The position numbers were made by a program, and so were the translations under genes. From Candidatus Defluviibacillus avedoerensis (GTDB taxonomy: Bacteria > Pseudomonadota > Gammaproteobacteria > Burkholderiales > Burkholderiaceae_C), in NCBI GenBank assembly GCA_016703665.1, contig JADJBS010000016.1, positions 85,168-149,167 on the forward strand: a stretch of 64,000 bases of DNA, read 5' to 3'. Positions 52,162 to 61,680 of this stretch are shown here, one piece after another. The notes beneath the pieces were generated by a model. The model saw only the letters and a list, made by a program, of their open reading frames with translations. It was not told the origin of the DNA and ran no database searches. Position 1 is the stretch's first letter. Each line of letters begins with the position of its first letter.

Positions 52162-53856
52162 TTACTTGGTCAAGCGCGCCTTGGCCGCTGACGTGATGGC
52201 GGTCAAAGTTCCGCGCGTGGTGATGACCTCAGGCGACAGCATCACCTCAATCAATGTACCCGTACTTCGCTCAAGCGCAGCCAGCAGTTGCGGCTCAAAT
52301 TCTTCGGTGCATGTGACACGCGCACCCACATAGCCAAACGCATTGGCCAACATCACAAAGTCGGGGTTGCGCAGCGGCGTGCCGCTGATGTGCTCGGGGT
52401 ACTCGCGCTCCTGGTGCATGCGAATGGTGCCAAACATGCCGTTGTTCAACAGCACGATGATGCTTTTGGCACCGTACTGCATGGCTGTGGCCAGCTCTTG
52501 TCCGTTCATCATGAAGTCGCCGTCGCCCGCAATGGTGAACGCCGTTCGCCCCGTGGTGATGGCGGCAGCGATGCCCGCAGGCACGCCATAACCCATGGCG
52601 CCGTTGGTAGGTGCCAATTGCGTTTTGTGCCCTTTGACCAAGCCATGGTGCCTGTAGAAACGATGAATCCAGCTGGCAAAGTTGCCTGCACCATTGGTCA
52701 ACACCGCGTCCTCTGGCAAATGCTTTTGCAGCATTGCGACGATGGCTGGCATGTCGATGTCGCCAGGCAAAGCCTGTGGCACCAAGTTAGCCACATAGTC
52801 GGCATTGGCGGCGGTCGTCCAGGCTTCCCACGGCAATGTCGTGGGCGCCGTCAGTACCTCCATGCTCCGGGCTGCAGCGCTCATGCTGGCGTTGATCGCC
52901 AGGTCAGCTTGGTACACACGGTTCAGCTCTTCGGGGTCTGAATGGATATGCACCAGCTTTTGGCGAGGGCGCGGCGCGTCGATCAAGGTGTAGCCCCCGG
53001 TGGTCATCTCGCCCAAACGAGGGCCGATGGCCAGGATCAGATCGCTTTCGCGAATGCGCTGTGCCAGTTTGGGGTTGATACCGATACCCACGTCACCCGC
53101 GTAGAGCGGATGGTGGTTGTCAAACGTGTCCTGAAACCGAAAGGCGTTGCCCACTGGCAGTTTCCAGTTCTCGGCAAAGCGCTGCAATGCCTGGGCGGAC
53201 TGCACCGTCCAGCCACCGCCACCAGCAATCACAACAGGTTTTTGCGCCTGTAACAGCATCTCGCGCAGTTTGCGCAGGCTACCAGGGTCGCTCCAGGCCT
53301 CTACAGCCTCCACACGCGGCAAGGCAACAGCTTGTACCGCCTGCACCAGCATGTCTTCAGGCAACACCAGCACCACCGGGCCGGGGCGGCCATTCATGGC
53401 AGTGGCAAAGGCACGTGCCACGTATTCCGGGATGCGTTTTGCATCGTCAATGCGCTCCACGCGCTTGGCAAATCCTTTGGTAGACGGGCCAAAGAAACTC
53501 TGGAAATCCACCTCTTGAAAAGCTTCACGGTCACGCATGTCACTGGCTACGTCACCAATGAAAAGCACCATGGGCGTCGAGTCCTGAAACGCCGTGTGCA
53601 CGCCAATCGAGGCATTGGTCGCCCCTGGCCCGCGCGTGACGAAGCACACACCCGGACGGCCTGTGAGCTTGCCGTGCGCCTCGGCCATGAACGATGCCCC
53701 CCCCTCCTGACGGCAGATTACAAATTGAATCTGGTCGCGGCAGGCATGAAAGCCATCCAGCACGGCCAAATAGCTTTCGCCTGGCACACCAAAAGCGTGC
53801 GTCACGCCCTGTGCAACGAGGCATTCAACGAGGAGTTGTCCGGCATGTTTTGTCAT
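52162..53856 (-). CDS. Thiamine-pyrophosphate enzyme, acetolactate synthase-like
   Basis: 564 residues from ATG 53856. N-terminal PYR domain with the catalytic Glu in ICRQEGGASFMAEA; central domain; C-terminal PP domain with the TPP/Mg motif AGDGDFMMNGQE and the closing NN. It resembles the large-subunit-like family that includes acetolactate synthase, benzoylformate decarboxylase and related lyases. There is no regulatory small subunit nearby, so anabolic acetolactate synthase is less likely. The reaction is unknown. Confidence 0.87.
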   Translation of the reverse strand: MTKHAGQLLVECLVAQGVTHAFGVPGESYLAVLDGFHACRDQIQFVICRQEGGASFMAEAHGKLTGRPGVCFVTRGPGATNASIGVHTAFQDSTPMVLFIGDVASDMRDREAFQEVDFQSFFGPSTKGFAKRVERIDDAKRIPEYVARAFATAMNGRPGPVVLVLPEDMLVQAVQAVALPRVEAVEAWSDPGSLRKLREMLLQAQKPVVIAGGGGWTVQSAQALQRFAENWKLPVGNAFRFQDTFDNHHPLYAGDVGIGINPKLAQRIRESDLILAIGPRLGEMTTGGYTLIDAPRPRQKLVHIHSDPEELNRVYQADLAINASMSAAARSMEVLTAPTTLPWEAWTTAANADYVANLVPQALPGDIDMPAIVAMLQKHLPEDAVLTNGAGNFASWIHRFYRHHGLVKGHKTQLAPTNGAMGYGVPAGIAAAITTGRTAFTIAGDGDFMMNGQELATAMQYGAKSIIVLLNNGMFGTIRMHQEREYPEHISGTPLRNPDFVMLANAFGYVGARVTCTEEFEPQLLAALERSTGTLIEVMLSPEVITTRGTLTAITSAAKARLTK

Positions 53857-54133
53857 GCCAGGATTGTGCCAGGGCCTCCGGGCCCCGCATGTCACCTGCG
53901 CTTGTCCCAGCGCACTGGCGGAGGTTCTGGACGACAGCCCAGTTTTGGCGCGCTACCGATAGGCAAAGGCTGCTGATGCCGAGGTTTCGACATTCATCGC
54001 GATGGCATCTTGGCAAGCAAATAAGCAGAAAATCTGATGTGTGCGACAAGCCCAGGCTTGCTTGCCTCAAAATACGGGTCAAGTTTTTTTAAGTGATTTT
54101 TGTAGCTCTTTTTTTTCTGGAAAGCGTCTGACC

Positions 54134-54883
54134 ATGACCAGTCCCTCCCCCGCCACGCTTGCTTCTGACTTTGCCCCTGGCGGTAGCTTGCGCGCAGCCA
54201 TCAACCTGGGTAACCCCATCTTGGCCAACCGCGACGTGGCGACCGGCAAGGTGTTTGGTGTGTCTGTTGATCTGGCCACCGCACTGGCTGAGCGACTCGG
54301 CCGCAAGCTGGACCTGGTGGTGGTCGATGGCGCTGCAAAAAGCGTAGCAGCGATTGATACGGGTACTGCCGATATTGGCTTTTTTGCCATTGATCCCGTC
54401 CGTGGTGCAGGCATCCAGTTCACGCCACCGTATGTCAACATCGAAGGGGCCTATCTGGTCCGCCAGGATTCCAAGCTCAAAGCCAATGAAGAAGTCGACC
54501 AGGCGGGCCACCGCATCGCCGTCGGCAATGGCAGCGCCTACGATTTGTACCTGACCCGAGAGATCAAAAGCGCGCAACTGGTCAAGGCCGCCACCTCCCA
54601 AGCGGTTGTGGACACCTTCGTCGGCCAGAACCTGGAAATCGCAGCCGGCGTGCGCCAGCAATTGGAGTCAGACGCCAAACGTCTGGGTGGTCTGCGCCTG
54701 TTGCCTGGGCGCTTCATGGTCATACACCAAGCCATGGGCATGGGCAAAGGCCGCAGCCAGGCGGCACATGACTACCTGAGCGCGTATGTAGAAGAGATGA
54801 AAGCCAGCGGCTTTGTTGCAAACGCCCTCAAGCGCCATGGCATCGAAGGCGCAGCAGTGGCGCCCGCTGGCCGACCTGCTTGA
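54134..54883 (+). CDS. Solute-binding protein family 3 domain protein without signal peptide
   Basis: 249 residues. The type 3 fold is visible from GGSLRAAINLGNPILA and FGVSVDLATALAERLGRKLDLV, with GTADIGFFAIDPVRGAGIQFTPPYV. From ATG 54134, which has GGAAAG upstream, no hydrophobic leader is present; the longer frame to 54041 has a weak one at best. A cytosolic location is therefore possible, or the leader was lost. No ABC membrane or ATPase genes are adjacent. Ligand probably an amino acid by family. Confidence 0.82.
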   Translation: MTSPSPATLASDFAPGGSLRAAINLGNPILANRDVATGKVFGVSVDLATALAERLGRKLDLVVVDGAAKSVAAIDTGTADIGFFAIDPVRGAGIQFTPPYVNIEGAYLVRQDSKLKANEEVDQAGHRIAVGNGSAYDLYLTREIKSAQLVKAATSQAVVDTFVGQNLEIAAGVRQQLESDAKRLGGLRLLPGRFMVIHQAMGMGKGRSQAAHDYLSAYVEEMKASGFVANALKRHGIEGAAVAPAGRPA

Positions 54884-54919
54884 TATTCTGCTGACCAGTT
54901 GAGCCGTGGAAAACGCGGC

Positions 54920-56158
54920 TTAAGCCGCCACTGTCCGACGCACCTTGCGCACATTGAAGGCGCTGACGATCAATGCGGTTTGCACCACTGCCAGGCCGAG
55001 CAGCACGCCACGGTAGTTGTGCTGATCCATCAGCACACCAAAGAACAGCGGCGCCACGGCCTGACCAATGTCCAGGCCCGAATACACCACGCCAAACACC
55101 CGTCCAGTCGAGTGCTCTGGCGTAGAACGTTTGACCAACATGTCACGCGAAGGCCCCGAAATGCCAGATGCAAATCCCATCACACCAAACAGCACGGGCA
55201 CCATCATTGGTGGCAAGGCAGTCAGCGCCAGAGTCAGCGCCACACAGGCTGCCACACCAATGCCCACGCCCACCACACGCTCACATCGCGCGGGGTCTGC
55301 CGCCAAGAAGCCCCCCAACACCATGCCGCCCGCCGCGCAGACCATGTAAGTAGTGAGGCAACTGGCCACCAGCGAGACAGGCACACCGTGCAGTTGACGC
55401 GCCGCCTCGGGCGCAAAGGCCTGCACCACGCTCAGCACCATGGCATACAAGAAGAAGAAACCAAAGCACATCCACACAGCAGGTATGCGCAAGAAATCAA
55501 ACGTGGGTTCAGCACCCGCTGCCTGAGAAACAGTGCCGGACTTTGGCCCCGCAAGCTCGATGGCCAAATGATCGCGGTTCAGCCACAGCAGTACCCAGAC
55601 AGCCAAAGCCAGGCATCCGGCACATACCAGCGCCACGCGCCAGGAATACGCCAGCGTAATAGGTACCAACATGGCAGGCGCCAAAGCCCAGCCCAAACTG
55701 CCGGTGATGCCGTGCGCGCTGTATGCGTGGCCCAAGCGCACCGCACTCACCTTTTTGTTCAATAAGGTGTAGTCCACCGGGTGGAATACACCGTTGCCCG
55801 TCCCCGCCACGATGCAAAAAAAGGCGGTCATCCAATACCCGGTGCTGGCCGCAAACCCAAACGCTGCGGTGGCCAGCAAGGCCAAACCGCCCAGCAAAAC
55901 CGGTCGCGGCCCCAATTTATCCACCACAAAACCTGAGGCTGTTTGCACCGCACAAGACACAACAAAAAATATTGTCATCAAGAACCCCAGCTCCGCATAG
56001 CTGGCGTCCAGGGCCTCTTTCAGCCAGGGGAACAGTGGCGCCAGCAGCAACTGGCTGAAGTGACTGATGCAGTGCGCGACAGAAACCAAGCCAATCACCG
56101 TGGCGTCCTGGCGCAAGGGGGAGAGTGCAGGACTCGCTGCAGATGAAGATGGGTTCAT
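54920..56158 (-). CDS. MFS transporter
   Basis: 412 residues, about 12 membrane segments. The loop motif DKLGPRPVLLGGLALL is the MFS signature between helices 2 and 3, and GHAYSAHGITGSLGWALAPA supports a drug/metabolite:H+ antiporter layout. Start ATG 56158. Substrate unknown. It lies 23 bp after the next MFS gene on the same strand, so they may be one operon. Confidence 0.87.
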   Translation of the reverse strand: MNPSSSAASPALSPLRQDATVIGLVSVAHCISHFSQLLLAPLFPWLKEALDASYAELGFLMTIFFVVSCAVQTASGFVVDKLGPRPVLLGGLALLATAAFGFAASTGYWMTAFFCIVAGTGNGVFHPVDYTLLNKKVSAVRLGHAYSAHGITGSLGWALAPAMLVPITLAYSWRVALVCAGCLALAVWVLLWLNRDHLAIELAGPKSGTVSQAAGAEPTFDFLRIPAVWMCFGFFFLYAMVLSVVQAFAPEAARQLHGVPVSLVASCLTTYMVCAAGGMVLGGFLAADPARCERVVGVGIGVAACVALTLALTALPPMMVPVLFGVMGFASGISGPSRDMLVKRSTPEHSTGRVFGVVYSGLDIGQAVAPLFFGVLMDQHNYRGVLLGLAVVQTALIVSAFNVRKVRRTVAA

Positions 56159-56181
56159 GATCGCTTAAGGTAGTGTTGTTC

Positions 56182-57756
56182 TCAGCCCTCGGCAATGTAG
56201 TGCTGCATGCTCACATTCTCGCCCGGCGCCAGAAAATCGCGCACTGCGGCTTCCAGCGTTTGGTCAGCGACCGTGGCGCGCGCGCGCTGATGCAAATAAT
56301 CAGCCCAGCTGGTGACGATAAAACGCTCCACATAGCGCGACGAATCGCTCAGGTCGCGGTAGATCCGCCAAAAGGTAGCTCCGTCTCGCTTGCGCGTGGC
56401 GCGCAGTTGGTTCAGCGCGTCCAGGAAAGGTGCTGTCGTGCCCTCGCGGATGCGGTAGCCCACCTCCACCGCTACGGGCCCATCGTCGGGGTTAGGCTCG
56501 GCTTCGATGAACAGCTCTTCCCACGGCGTACCCGGGGTGACTTCGTGCTCCTGACCCATGCGCAGCGGAAAAGGCTTGGCCAGCAACACACCCGCAGCCA
56601 TACAAGCCGCAGCGATGCACAGGGTAAGGGGCAAATCCGCCACGCCAGACACGGCCCCCCAAAAGGCAGAACCAATGGCAAACGACCCCAAGGCGCTCAG
56701 GGTATGCAGCGCCGCCGCCCGCGAGCGCACCCAGGGCGGTGCGCTGGTTTGGGTGGCGGTGTTGAATGTAGACATGGCTGCCATCCAGGCCGCGCCACCC
56801 AACACCAACGCGGCGTAAACCAGCAGATGGATGTGCACCAGCGCGGTAACCAACATGACAGCCGCAAAGATCAAGCAGCAACTGGCCACCAGCTTCTCCA
56901 GCCCCACCTTGGCGCGCACGCGGCCCATGACAAAGCCCGCACCCACCGCACCCGTGCCCAGACAGGCCATCAGCAAACCGAAGCCTGCCGCGCCCAAGCC
57001 CAGTTGCCTCTGGCCAATGACGGGCAGCAAGGCCCACAGGGCCGCGCCAGCACCGCTGTACGCCATGGTGCGCAGCAACTGCGCCAGCACGATTTCGGAA
57101 TGGCGTGCAAATCGCAAGCCGCTCAGCGTGCCGCCCCACAGACGCTCGGCGGGTAGGCGTGACTTGGGGTGCGGCTTGGGTGGCCACTTGCGGATGGCCT
57201 GCATCATCACCAATCCAGACACCACAGCAATCGCAAACACCCAGCCAGCGCCCAAATGCGCAAACACAAAGCCCGCCAGGGCTGGACCCAAAGCGCGCGC
57301 TGAGTTCCATGCAATGGACATGGCCGTGATGGCCTGGCCTATGTCCTCACGCGGGACGGTATCCGCCACGGTGGAGTTCCACGCGGGCGAAAACAGCGCA
57401 GTGCAACAACCTGCCACAAAGGTAAAGAACAGCAGCGTGCCCGGCCCCGCGAATCCGGCCAGCACCAGCAGCGACAAGATCACGACCGTCACCGCCTGCA
57501 CGGCCAGTGCCAGCAAAATCAAGCGCCGCCTGTCAGTGGTATCTGCCAGCACGCCAGCAGGCAGCGACAGCAAGAACATGGGCAAAAACACCGAGGTCTG
57601 CACCAGTGCCGCCAGGAACGACGAACCCGTCAGCTCCACCATCAACCACGACGCGGCCATGGCCTGCATGGCGTTGCCAATAAAGTACAGGCCGCTGCTG
57701 GCCCAAAGACCGCGAAAGGCCTTGTTTTGGAGCGTTTGGGTGAGCGTCTGACTCAC
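56182..57756 (-). CDS. MFS_3 (enterobactin-exporter EntS-like) transporter with C-terminal extension
   Basis: 524 residues. About 12 membrane segments with LPAGVLADTTDRRRLILLA as the family loop; a soluble C-terminal part of about 110 residues (VEVGYRIREGTTAPFLDALNQLRATRKRDGATFWRIYRD, quoted in part) resembles a ferredoxin-like monooxygenase-type domain seen in this subgroup. It starts at GTG 57756, overlapping the stop of the NYN gene by GTGA. Substrate not known. Confidence 0.87.
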   Translation of the reverse strand: MSQTLTQTLQNKAFRGLWASSGLYFIGNAMQAMAASWLMVELTGSSFLAALVQTSVFLPMFLLSLPAGVLADTTDRRRLILLALAVQAVTVVILSLLVLAGFAGPGTLLFFTFVAGCCTALFSPAWNSTVADTVPREDIGQAITAMSIAWNSARALGPALAGFVFAHLGAGWVFAIAVVSGLVMMQAIRKWPPKPHPKSRLPAERLWGGTLSGLRFARHSEIVLAQLLRTMAYSGAGAALWALLPVIGQRQLGLGAAGFGLLMACLGTGAVGAGFVMGRVRAKVGLEKLVASCCLIFAAVMLVTALVHIHLLVYAALVLGGAAWMAAMSTFNTATQTSAPPWVRSRAAALHTLSALGSFAIGSAFWGAVSGVADLPLTLCIAAACMAAGVLLAKPFPLRMGQEHEVTPGTPWEELFIEAEPNPDDGPVAVEVGYRIREGTTAPFLDALNQLRATRKRDGATFWRIYRDLSDSSRYVERFIVTSWADYLHQRARATVADQTLEAAVRDFLAPGENVSMQHYIAEG

Positions 57757-58571
57757 CGCAGTTTGACTTCTTGGTCGAATTCGCCGCGCCGAAGCTCAAC
57801 CATGTCTTCCTTGGCCTTGATCATGGCCGCAAAGTTGGTAAAGCCTGCCTCCTTGGGGTCAAAGGTCGAGTCCAGCCGTTTGATCATGGGCCAGATCTCG
57901 GCCTTGTTCACCCAGACATCGCCCTTCTTCTCGGCCAGCAATCTGATCGCCCGACGCAGCAGTTCGGTATGCGGGTCAGCCATGGCCGGCTGCGCCGCAG
58001 CTGCGACCTCTGCCACACTCGCGTCAGGTGTTGGCATGTCCATGGGCTCGACCAGGTTCTCGTAATAGCGGAACTCATGGCAACTCTTGGCCCAGTGCCG
58101 ATTGGTCGCTCGGCGCGTACCCACACCCACCAAGGTACGTCCAGCGGCCTTGATTTTTTGCGACAGCGGCATGAAATCGCTGTCGCCTCCCACGATCACC
58201 ACCGTACCGATGTGCGCAAAACGGCCAATGTCTTCATTCGCATCCAGGCAAAGCTTGATGTCGGCACCGTTCTTGGCAGCCCCGCCGGGGGGGAAGAGCT
58301 GCAACAGCTCTACCCCGTTTTGCAGCAAGGCATCACGGTAGCGGCCAAAAAACTGCCAGTTGCAATAGGCCCGGTTGATGGCAATGGGGCCAAACGACGC
58401 GGCAAACTCCACCACGGCCTGTATGTCCACCAGCGGCTCTTGTGGGCGAAACCGATTGTCTGGCCGGGCATAGGCGCCAGGGTCGCGCTCTTCGCACAAA
58501 CTGGCGTGCAGGTTTTCAAAATCCCAATAAAGAGCGACAGAGGCGTCGCGTTCGATTTGCGGTGTGAGCAT
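57753..58571 (-). CDS. NYN-domain (LabA/DUF88-type) nuclease-like protein with OST-HTH-like tail
   Basis: 272 residues from ATG 58571, preceded by AAAGGAC. N-terminal NYN/PIN-like fold: VALYWDFENLHASL with the metal-binding Asp, INRAYCNWQFF, and TVVIVGGDSDFMPLSQKIKAAG with Asp residues. The C-terminal part (TELLRRAIRLLAEKKGDVWVNKAEIWPMIKRLD, quoted in part) looks like an OST-HTH/LOTUS RNA-binding domain. It may be an RNase. It overlaps the following MFS gene by four bases. Confidence 0.88.
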   Translation of the reverse strand: MLTPQIERDASVALYWDFENLHASLCEERDPGAYARPDNRFRPQEPLVDIQAVVEFAASFGPIAINRAYCNWQFFGRYRDALLQNGVELLQLFPPGGAAKNGADIKLCLDANEDIGRFAHIGTVVIVGGDSDFMPLSQKIKAAGRTLVGVGTRRATNRHWAKSCHEFRYYENLVEPMDMPTPDASVAEVAAAAQPAMADPHTELLRRAIRLLAEKKGDVWVNKAEIWPMIKRLDSTFDPKEAGFTNFAAMIKAKEDMVELRRGEFDQEVKLR

Positions 58572-58618
58572 GGTGTCCTTTGGGGCTATGGTAATGCGTG
58601 AAACCGCGCGTTGCGCCC

Positions 58619-58984
58619 TCAACCGCCAACTCGCTTGGGTTTGTAGCCCTGCACCTGCAACCAGGCCATGACGCGCTCGACATGGTCGCCCTGCACCTCC
58701 ACCAATCCGTCTTTCACCGTGCCGCCCGATCCGCAGGCTGCTTTGAGCTTTTTGCCCACCTCCGCCAATGCAGTCGCATCCAGAGGCAAACCTCGCACCA
58801 CCGTCACGGCTTTGCCGCCCCGCCCCTTGGTTTCGCGCTGCACGCGCACTGCACCGTCCCCCAGCACCCTGCTGGCATCAATTTGCTTGCATACGCACTG
58901 CAACAGCGGGTGGCGGCAGTCCGGGCACATGCGCCCCGCATCGGTGGAATAGACCAAAGACCCTAATGAAGCCAGACTTTTCAT
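58619..58984 (-). CDS. SUI1/YciH translation initiation factor-like protein
   Basis: 121 residues. An N-terminal zinc-ribbon-like segment (MCPDCRHPLLQCVC) precedes a SUI1/eIF1 domain (RETKGRGGKAVTVVRGLPL, KLKAACGSGGTVKDGLVEVQGDH). YciH is the bacterial eIF1 homologue and affects start-site fidelity. ATG 58984 is used; a TTG six codons upstream is not needed. 47 bp upstream of the NYN gene on the same strand. Confidence 0.93.
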   Translation of the reverse strand: MKSLASLGSLVYSTDAGRMCPDCRHPLLQCVCKQIDASRVLGDGAVRVQRETKGRGGKAVTVVRGLPLDATALAEVGKKLKAACGSGGTVKDGLVEVQGDHVERVMAWLQVQGYKPKRVGG

Positions 58985-59050
58985 TCCCGCATTTTCGCGC
59001 AAGCCTGACCACTACACTCAACCCCTCCCCATCCACCCCCGCCCCATTCG

Positions 59051-60283
59051 ATGCTGCAAACCCTGCGTTCCCGCGAGGCTGCCATGCCTTTCATCATGTT
59101 GACCGTGCTCATCGACATGCTGGCCATTGGCCTGATCATCCCCGTGTTGCCCGCGCTGGTGGGCGCCCTGTCGGGCAACCCGGCAGACCAGGTCTACTGG
59201 TACGGCCTGGCCGCCATGAGCTTTGGGCTGGCCAATTTTCTGGCGTCACCCGTGCTGGGGGCTTTGTCAGACAAGTTTGGCCGCCGCCCGGTGCTGCTGC
59301 TGGGGTTCATGGGCCTGGGCGTCAGCTTTTTTGGCACGGCGCTGACACCCAATTTGTGGGGACTGATCGCCGTGCGCACCCTGGGTGGTGCGATGCAGGC
59401 CAACGCCGCCATTGCCAATGCCTATGTGGCTGACATCACCGAGCCCGCCAAGCGCGCCAAGCGCTTTGGCCTGCTAGGCGCCATGATGGGCCTGGGCTTC
59501 ATCGTGGGGCCGGTGATGGGCGGCTTGCTGGGTGCGATTGACCTGAAGCTACCCTTTTGGGTGGCGGGCGGCTTGGCCATGCTCAACCTGCTGTATGGCT
59601 ATTTTGTGCTGCCTGAATCCCTGCCCGCCGATCAGCGCAAGCCTGTGCGCTGGAGCGCAGCCAACCCGGTGAAGGCTTTCCGAGACTTGGCCCAACTCAA
59701 AGGCGTGGGCGCCCTGGTGGGCGTGGTGGTATTCAGCGGACTTGCCCAGTTCATTCTTTACACCAGCTGGGTTTTGTACAACACATTCAAATTTGGTTGG
59801 GGGCCATTGGAGAACGGCTGGTCGTTGGCCGTGGTCGGCGTGGTGTCGGTGTTGGTGCAAGGTGTCTTGATGGGCAGGCTGCTGAAGCGCTTTGCACCGC
59901 AGCGCCTGGCCATCATGGGCCTGGTGTCATCGGTCATTGCCTATACCGCCTGGGGGGCCGCCAGCGAGGGCTGGATGATGTACGCCGTGATTGCCTTCAA
60001 CTTGTTGGGTGGCACCGTGGCGGCGTCCGTGCAAAGCCTGATTTCATCCGCTGCCGACAGCAAAAGTCAGGGTCAGACGCTTGGGGCCGTCAGCGCATTG
60101 AACGGCCTGATGGCCGTGATTGCGCCGCTGATTGCAACGCCGCTGCTGGCCGTGGTGTCACACCTGCCGCAAGGCGATTGGCGGATTGGGGCGCCGTTTT
60201 ATTTTTGTGCGCTGCTGCAGGTAGTTTCGCTCTGGCTGGCGGTGAGGTATTTGCAAACGCATCGTCTCGGGCTGAAAGCCTAG
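59051..60283 (+). CDS. MFS transporter, TetA/TCR-type drug efflux
   Basis: 410 residues, about 12 membrane segments. The TetA-type pattern LTVLIDMLAIGLIIPVLPALV and the loop GALSDKFGRRPVLLLGF are present, and GLLGAMMGLGFIVGPVMGGLLG is motif C of antiporters. This subgroup includes tetracycline and multidrug pumps, but no resistance can be claimed. It overlaps the convergent sensor kinase gene by four bases. Confidence 0.88.
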   Translation: MLQTLRSREAAMPFIMLTVLIDMLAIGLIIPVLPALVGALSGNPADQVYWYGLAAMSFGLANFLASPVLGALSDKFGRRPVLLLGFMGLGVSFFGTALTPNLWGLIAVRTLGGAMQANAAIANAYVADITEPAKRAKRFGLLGAMMGLGFIVGPVMGGLLGAIDLKLPFWVAGGLAMLNLLYGYFVLPESLPADQRKPVRWSAANPVKAFRDLAQLKGVGALVGVVVFSGLAQFILYTSWVLYNTFKFGWGPLENGWSLAVVGVVSVLVQGVLMGRLLKRFAPQRLAIMGLVSSVIAYTAWGAASEGWMMYAVIAFNLLGGTVAASVQSLISSAADSKSQGQTLGAVSALNGLMAVIAPLIATPLLAVVSHLPQGDWRIGAPFYFCALLQVVSLWLAVRYLQTHRLGLKA

Positions 60284-61680
60284 GGTAGCCGGACTTCAAA
60301 AACAGTTCCTTCGGTATCTGATCTGACACCAACATGGCCCCCGTGCGCGTTGACAATGGATTTAGTGATAGCCAACCCCAAGCCTGCGCCTTCGCCGTTG
60401 CGATGACGTGACGGGTCGGCCCTGTAAAAGCGGTCAAACAGTCGAGGCAGGTGCTCTGGCGCAATCGGCTCACCCGTGTTGAATATGCTCACGACGGCAC
60501 CACCATCGGCTGCAGTGAGAACACTTACCTTGATATCACCCCCGCTGGGCGTGTGGCGAATCGCATTGCCCAGGAGGTTGGCCAGTGCCCGGCGCAACAT
60601 CAACTTGTCACCCAGCACCTGACCCCTGCCGGTCAGCGACAGATGCAGGCCTTTGTCGTCGCACAGCGCCTCAAAGTAATCAAACAGCTCACGCACCTGC
60701 GCGGCCAGGTCCACAGCCTCTTGGCTGGGCACCATCAAGTTGTTGTCAGCCTTGGCCAGAAACAGCATGTCGCCCAGCATGCGGGCCAAGCGCTCAAACT
60801 CTTCAATGTTGGACGCCAGGATGTCGCGGTACTCGTCCGGGCTGCGCGCTTGCGTCAGCGCCACCTGGGTTTCGGTCATCAGGTTGCTGATGGGCGTGCG
60901 CAACTCGTGCGCCAGGTCCGACGCAAAATCCTGCAGACGCTGAAAAGAATCCTGCAGACGCGCCAGCATGTCGTTCAAGGTGCTGGCCAAGTCCACCAAT
61001 TCGACGGGCACAGCGGCCAAGTCCAGCCGCATATCTAACCGGCTGGCCGTTACCCCGGCGGCACCCTGGCGCATGGCCTGCAGCGGGGCCAACCCGCGCC
61101 GCACCGCCACCCAGCCCAGCAAGCCCACCAGCACCGCGGCAAGCGCCACATACAACCACAACTGCAACCGAAACGAAGCCATGAAATGCGCGTGGTGCGA
61201 TATATCCACCGCCACCGCCACGCGCAGCGGCGGCACACCTTGCACGCCGCTTTGCACGGCGGTGCTCAGTCCGCGCCAGGGCACACCCGCATCCGTCCAG
61301 GTTTGCGGCTTGTTGCTGACCCCTTCGGCACCCAGCATGCGGGGCGGAAACGGTGCATCCGGCGTGGCAAACAGCACCGTGCCCTGCGCATCCACCACCG
61401 CCAAGGCCAAGCCATGATGCCCCACCAAAGAGTCGTTCAGCCCCTGCGCCAGGCCAGTCAATTCAGCCGGGGTATGTGCCTGCGCCAGCAGATGCGCGGC
61501 CAGATGGGTTTTGCCCTCCAGCTGATCCATGTCCTGCTCAACAAAATGCTGCTCCACCGCTTGACCAATCAAGAGGCCCAAGCCCAGCAGCACGGCCGTG
61601 GTGATCAGCGCAAACACCAGCGTGATGCGAAAGGTGATGGAGCGCCGACCCGCGCCCAACCAGCGCATGGGGGCGGTCAT
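60280..61680 (-). CDS. Heavy-metal-type sensor histidine kinase (CusS/IrlS-like)
   Basis: 466 residues. Two membrane segments flank a periplasmic loop, followed by HAMP, the H-box FASDLAHELRTPISNLMTE, and the ATPase with LLGNAIRHTPSGG (N-box), and FDRFYRADPSRHRNGEGAGLGLAI (F and G2 boxes). It overlaps the response regulator gene by four bases (ATGA), so the two are coupled. CusS/CopS members sense copper or silver; the target operon here is not obvious. Confidence 0.92.
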   Translation of the reverse strand: MTAPMRWLGAGRRSITFRITLVFALITTAVLLGLGLLIGQAVEQHFVEQDMDQLEGKTHLAAHLLAQAHTPAELTGLAQGLNDSLVGHHGLALAVVDAQGTVLFATPDAPFPPRMLGAEGVSNKPQTWTDAGVPWRGLSTAVQSGVQGVPPLRVAVAVDISHHAHFMASFRLQLWLYVALAAVLVGLLGWVAVRRGLAPLQAMRQGAAGVTASRLDMRLDLAAVPVELVDLASTLNDMLARLQDSFQRLQDFASDLAHELRTPISNLMTETQVALTQARSPDEYRDILASNIEEFERLARMLGDMLFLAKADNNLMVPSQEAVDLAAQVRELFDYFEALCDDKGLHLSLTGRGQVLGDKLMLRRALANLLGNAIRHTPSGGDIKVSVLTAADGGAVVSIFNTGEPIAPEHLPRLFDRFYRADPSRHRNGEGAGLGLAITKSIVNAHGGHVGVRSDTEGTVFEVRLP

